This document shows positions 13,727 through 15,404 of a stretch of 15,404 bases of DNA, one piece after another (position 1 is the first letter of the stretch; the number at the start of each line of letters is the position of its first letter). This stretch comes from an uncultured Actinomycetes bacterium. GTDB taxonomy: Bacteria > Actinomycetota > Thermoleophilia > Solirubrobacterales > 70-9. The notes under the pieces were generated by a model. It saw only the letters and a list, made by a program, of their open reading frames with translations, was not told the DNA's origin and did no database searches. The stretch is from the NCBI GenBank assembly GCA_946886425.1, contig CAMPIP010000041.1:1-15404 (forward strand), given 5' to 3'. Both the position numbers and the translations under genes were made by a program.

Positions 13727-14347
13727 GTGGCGCGTCTCTCGCTTCTGCCCCGCGATCGGACCTTCTTCGACCTCTTCATCGAGGCCGGTCAGAACACCGT
13801 AAAGACGGCGAAGCTGCTCGACGAGATGATGGGCACCTGGCCCGACTCCGGTGACCTCGCGCAGCAGGTCGTCGAGGCCGAGCACGAGGGCGACCGGATC
13901 ACCCACGAGATCGTCCAGCGCCTCAACTCGACCTTCGTGACGCCGATCGACCGCGAGGACATCTACGGCCTCGCTACCCAGATGGACGACATCGTCGACT
14001 TCGCCGAGGAGGCCGCCGATTTCCTCGGCCTTTACAAGATCGAGGCGCCGATGGAGCAGGCCCAGGCATTGACCAAGGTCCTGGTCGCGGCCTGCGAGCA
14101 GCTTGCCGCCGGGCTCGAGCACCTGCCCGAGTTCAAGGACCTCGACAAGTACTGGATCGAGATCCACCGGCTCGAGAACGAAGGCGACCGGATCTCCCGC
14201 GACGCCGTCGCCTCGCTCTTCTCCAACGGGATCGACCCGATGGTCGTGATCCGCTGGAAGGACATGTTCGCTGTGCTCGAGGAGGCGATCGACGCGACCG
14301 AGACCGCGGCGCAGATCCTCGAGGGCATCGTGATCAAGAATTCCTGA
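13727..14347 (+). CDS. DUF47 PhoU-like protein, Pit accessory
   Basis: A 206-residue helical protein of the DUF47 (PhoU-like, TIGR00153) family. Typical segments: FFDLFIEAGQNTVKTAKLLDEMM near the start, VVEAEHEGDRITHEIVQRLNSTFVTPIDREDIYGLATQMDDIVDF in the middle (HEGD and PIDREDI are family signatures), and IHRLENEGDRISRDAV with WKDMFAVLEEAIDATETAAQILEGIVIK at the end. In many bacteria these genes sit just before pit genes and are thought to regulate or assemble the transporter. Here pit follows after 4 nt, fitting that role. The GTG at 13727 is chosen because the conserved family N-terminus begins a few residues later and TAGGAT precedes it at leaderless distance. Confidence 0.92.
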   Translation: MARLSLLPRDRTFFDLFIEAGQNTVKTAKLLDEMMGTWPDSGDLAQQVVEAEHEGDRITHEIVQRLNSTFVTPIDREDIYGLATQMDDIVDFAEEAADFLGLYKIEAPMEQAQALTKVLVAACEQLAAGLEHLPEFKDLDKYWIEIHRLENEGDRISRDAVASLFSNGIDPMVVIRWKDMFAVLEEAIDATETAAQILEGIVIKNS

Positions 14348-14351
14348 CGCC

Positions 14352-15404
14352 GTGGGATCCGACGTCATCCTCGTCCTCGTCGTCGGCACGGCGCTCGCCT
14401 TCGACTTCACCAACGGCTTCCACGACACCGCCAACGTCGTCGCCACCTCGATCTCGACCGGGGCGGCGCGGCCCAAGGTGGCGATCGCGGTGGCGGCGAT
14501 GCTCAATTTCGTCGGCGCCTTCATCTCGATCTCGGTCGCGGCGACGGTCGCCAACGATGTCGTCGACGCCGGCGTGATCACCCCGACGATCGTCTTCGCC
14601 GGCCTGATCGGGGCGATCGCCTGGAACCTGATCACCTGGTGGTTCGGGCTCCCCTCGAGCTCCTCGCACGCCCTGATCGGCGGCGTGGTCGGCTCGGCCG
14701 TGGCCGCGGTCGGGTTCGACGCCGTGCTCAGTGAAGGCCTGGTCGGCAAAGTCCTGGTCCCGGCCGTGGTGGCGCCGGTCCTCGCCTTCGTGGTCGCCGG
14801 CCTCTCGATCGGGATCGTCTACCGCGTGGTCGGCAGGCAGCGGCCCGGGATCGTCAGCCGCGGCTTCAAACACGGCCAGGTCATCTCGGGCGGCCTGCTG
14901 GCGCTCGCGCACGGAACCAACGACGCCCAGAAGACGATGGGCATCATCACCCTCGCCCTTATCGCCCATGGCAGCCTCGGCGCCAACGCCGATCCGCCCT
15001 TCTGGGTGATCTTCTCGGCGGCGGCGGCGATCGCCCTGGGCACCTATAGCGGTGGCTGGCGGATCATCAAGACGACCGGCACGCGGATCATCAAGATGGA
15101 CGCCGCCCAGGGGTTCTCGGCCCAGGGCGCCGGCGCCGCCGTGATCCTCGCCTCGACCCACTTCGGCTTCCCGCTCTCGACCACCCACGTCATCAACGGC
15201 GGCGTGATGGGAGCCGGCGCCGCCAAGCGGGTCTCGGCGGTGCGCTGGGGGGTCGCCGGCAACATCATGGTGGCTTGGCTGCTGACCCTGCCGGCGGCGG
15301 CGGCGATCGGGGCGCTTGTCTACGGCTTCACGGCGATCTTCGGCAGCGGCGCCGCCGGGCCGCTCATCGTCACCGTGCTCTCGCTGCTGCTGATCGCCGC
15401 GCTG
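14352..15404 (+). CDS. pit: Inorganic phosphate transporter, Pit family (partial, 3' end outside)
   Basis: A low-affinity phosphate permease that imports metal-phosphate complexes with protons or ions. The frame is open for 351 codons from GTG 14352 to the window edge, so the C-terminus is missing. The PHO-4 family signature repeats are present: ALAFDFTNGFHDTANVVATSIS (about 15-36) and, in the inverted second half, GGLLALAHGTNDAQKTMGIITLAL. WWFGLPSSSSHALIGGVVGSAV and HFGFPLSTTHVINGGVMGAG are the paired substrate-site motifs. Multiple hydrophobic helices are evident. The start is 4 nt after the DUF47 stop with no clear Shine-Dalgarno, so translation is probably coupled. Having Pit and Pst in one locus gives both low- and high-affinity uptake. 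Confidence 0.95.
   Translation, partial: MGSDVILVLVVGTALAFDFTNGFHDTANVVATSISTGAARPKVAIAVAAMLNFVGAFISISVAATVANDVVDAGVITPTIVFAGLIGAIAWNLITWWFGLPSSSSHALIGGVVGSAVAAVGFDAVLSEGLVGKVLVPAVVAPVLAFVVAGLSIGIVYRVVGRQRPGIVSRGFKHGQVISGGLLALAHGTNDAQKTMGIITLALIAHGSLGANADPPFWVIFSAAAAIALGTYSGGWRIIKTTGTRIIKMDAAQGFSAQGAGAAVILASTHFGFPLSTTHVINGGVMGAGAAKRVSAVRWGVAGNIMVAWLLTLPAAAAIGALVYGFTAIFGSGAAGPLIVTVLSLLLIAAL

Noticed and set aside
9434..14749. A 1771-codon open frame on the minus strand
   Set aside because: It runs antisense through phoU, ppx, both CHAD genes, ppk, DUF47 and pit. Its translation is low-complexity (rich in D, R, V, L, A, H) with no domain, and reflects the GC-rich third positions of the real genes.
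1..15404. CRISPR array, tRNA, rRNA, insertion sequence, phage or defence genes
   Set aside because: No regularly spaced repeats, RNA-gene motifs, transposases or integrases were found on either strand; composition is uniform across the window.

Overview
The window is very GC-rich (by eye about 70 percent), uses many GTG/TTG starts, has tightly packed genes and shows TAnnnT boxes placed 6-8 nt before start codons. This fits a high-GC actinomycetote. The gene styles (Rpf-like secreted protein, CHAD proteins, ppx-CHAD-ppk order) suggest Thermoleophilia/Solirubrobacterales, but that placement is an inference.

Layout. Positions 1-95 hold the end of a PKD-domain protein. On the minus strand follow a cytochrome P450 (102-1409) and purU, formyltetrahydrofolate deformylase (1413-2264), separated by 3 nt and probably co-transcribed from purU. 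On the plus strand come a secreted Rpf/transglycosylase-like protein (2400-2891) and an HD-domain phosphohydrolase (2931-3779). A small minus-strand membrane protein (3776-4015) converges with the HD gene and shares a CTAG stop overlap with it.

From 4115 to the right edge the window is a phosphate and polyphosphate island, all on the plus strand. It contains an OmpR/PhoB-type response regulator, pstS, pstC, pstA, pstB, phoU, an Ppx/GppA exopolyphosphatase, two consecutive CHAD half-domain proteins, polyphosphate kinase ppk1, a DUF47 PhoU-like protein, and a Pit-type phosphate transporter cut by the window edge. Together these genes sense phosphate limitation (regulator, PhoU), import phosphate at high affinity (PstSCAB) or low affinity (Pit with DUF47), store it as polyphosphate (Ppk), degrade the store (Ppx), and probably bind it (CHAD).

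Most notable observations: (1) three-copy 11-nt-phased repeats resembling actinobacterial PHO boxes upstream of pstS, between the small membrane gene and the regulator, and possibly over the start of the Rpf-like gene; (2) a CHAD domain split at its internal pseudo-symmetry point into two GTGA-overlapping ORFs; (3) ppk has no ATG, GTG or TTG start ahead of its conserved N-terminus, implying an ATC start or a one-base indel; (4) a perfect 10-bp inverted repeat at the end of the CHAD pair; (5) several probable leaderless promoters inside the island. No CRISPR array, tRNA, rRNA, insertion sequence or phage gene was seen. No gene-free stretch exceeds 300 bases; the longest, 4949-5120, holds the pstS promoter and leader.
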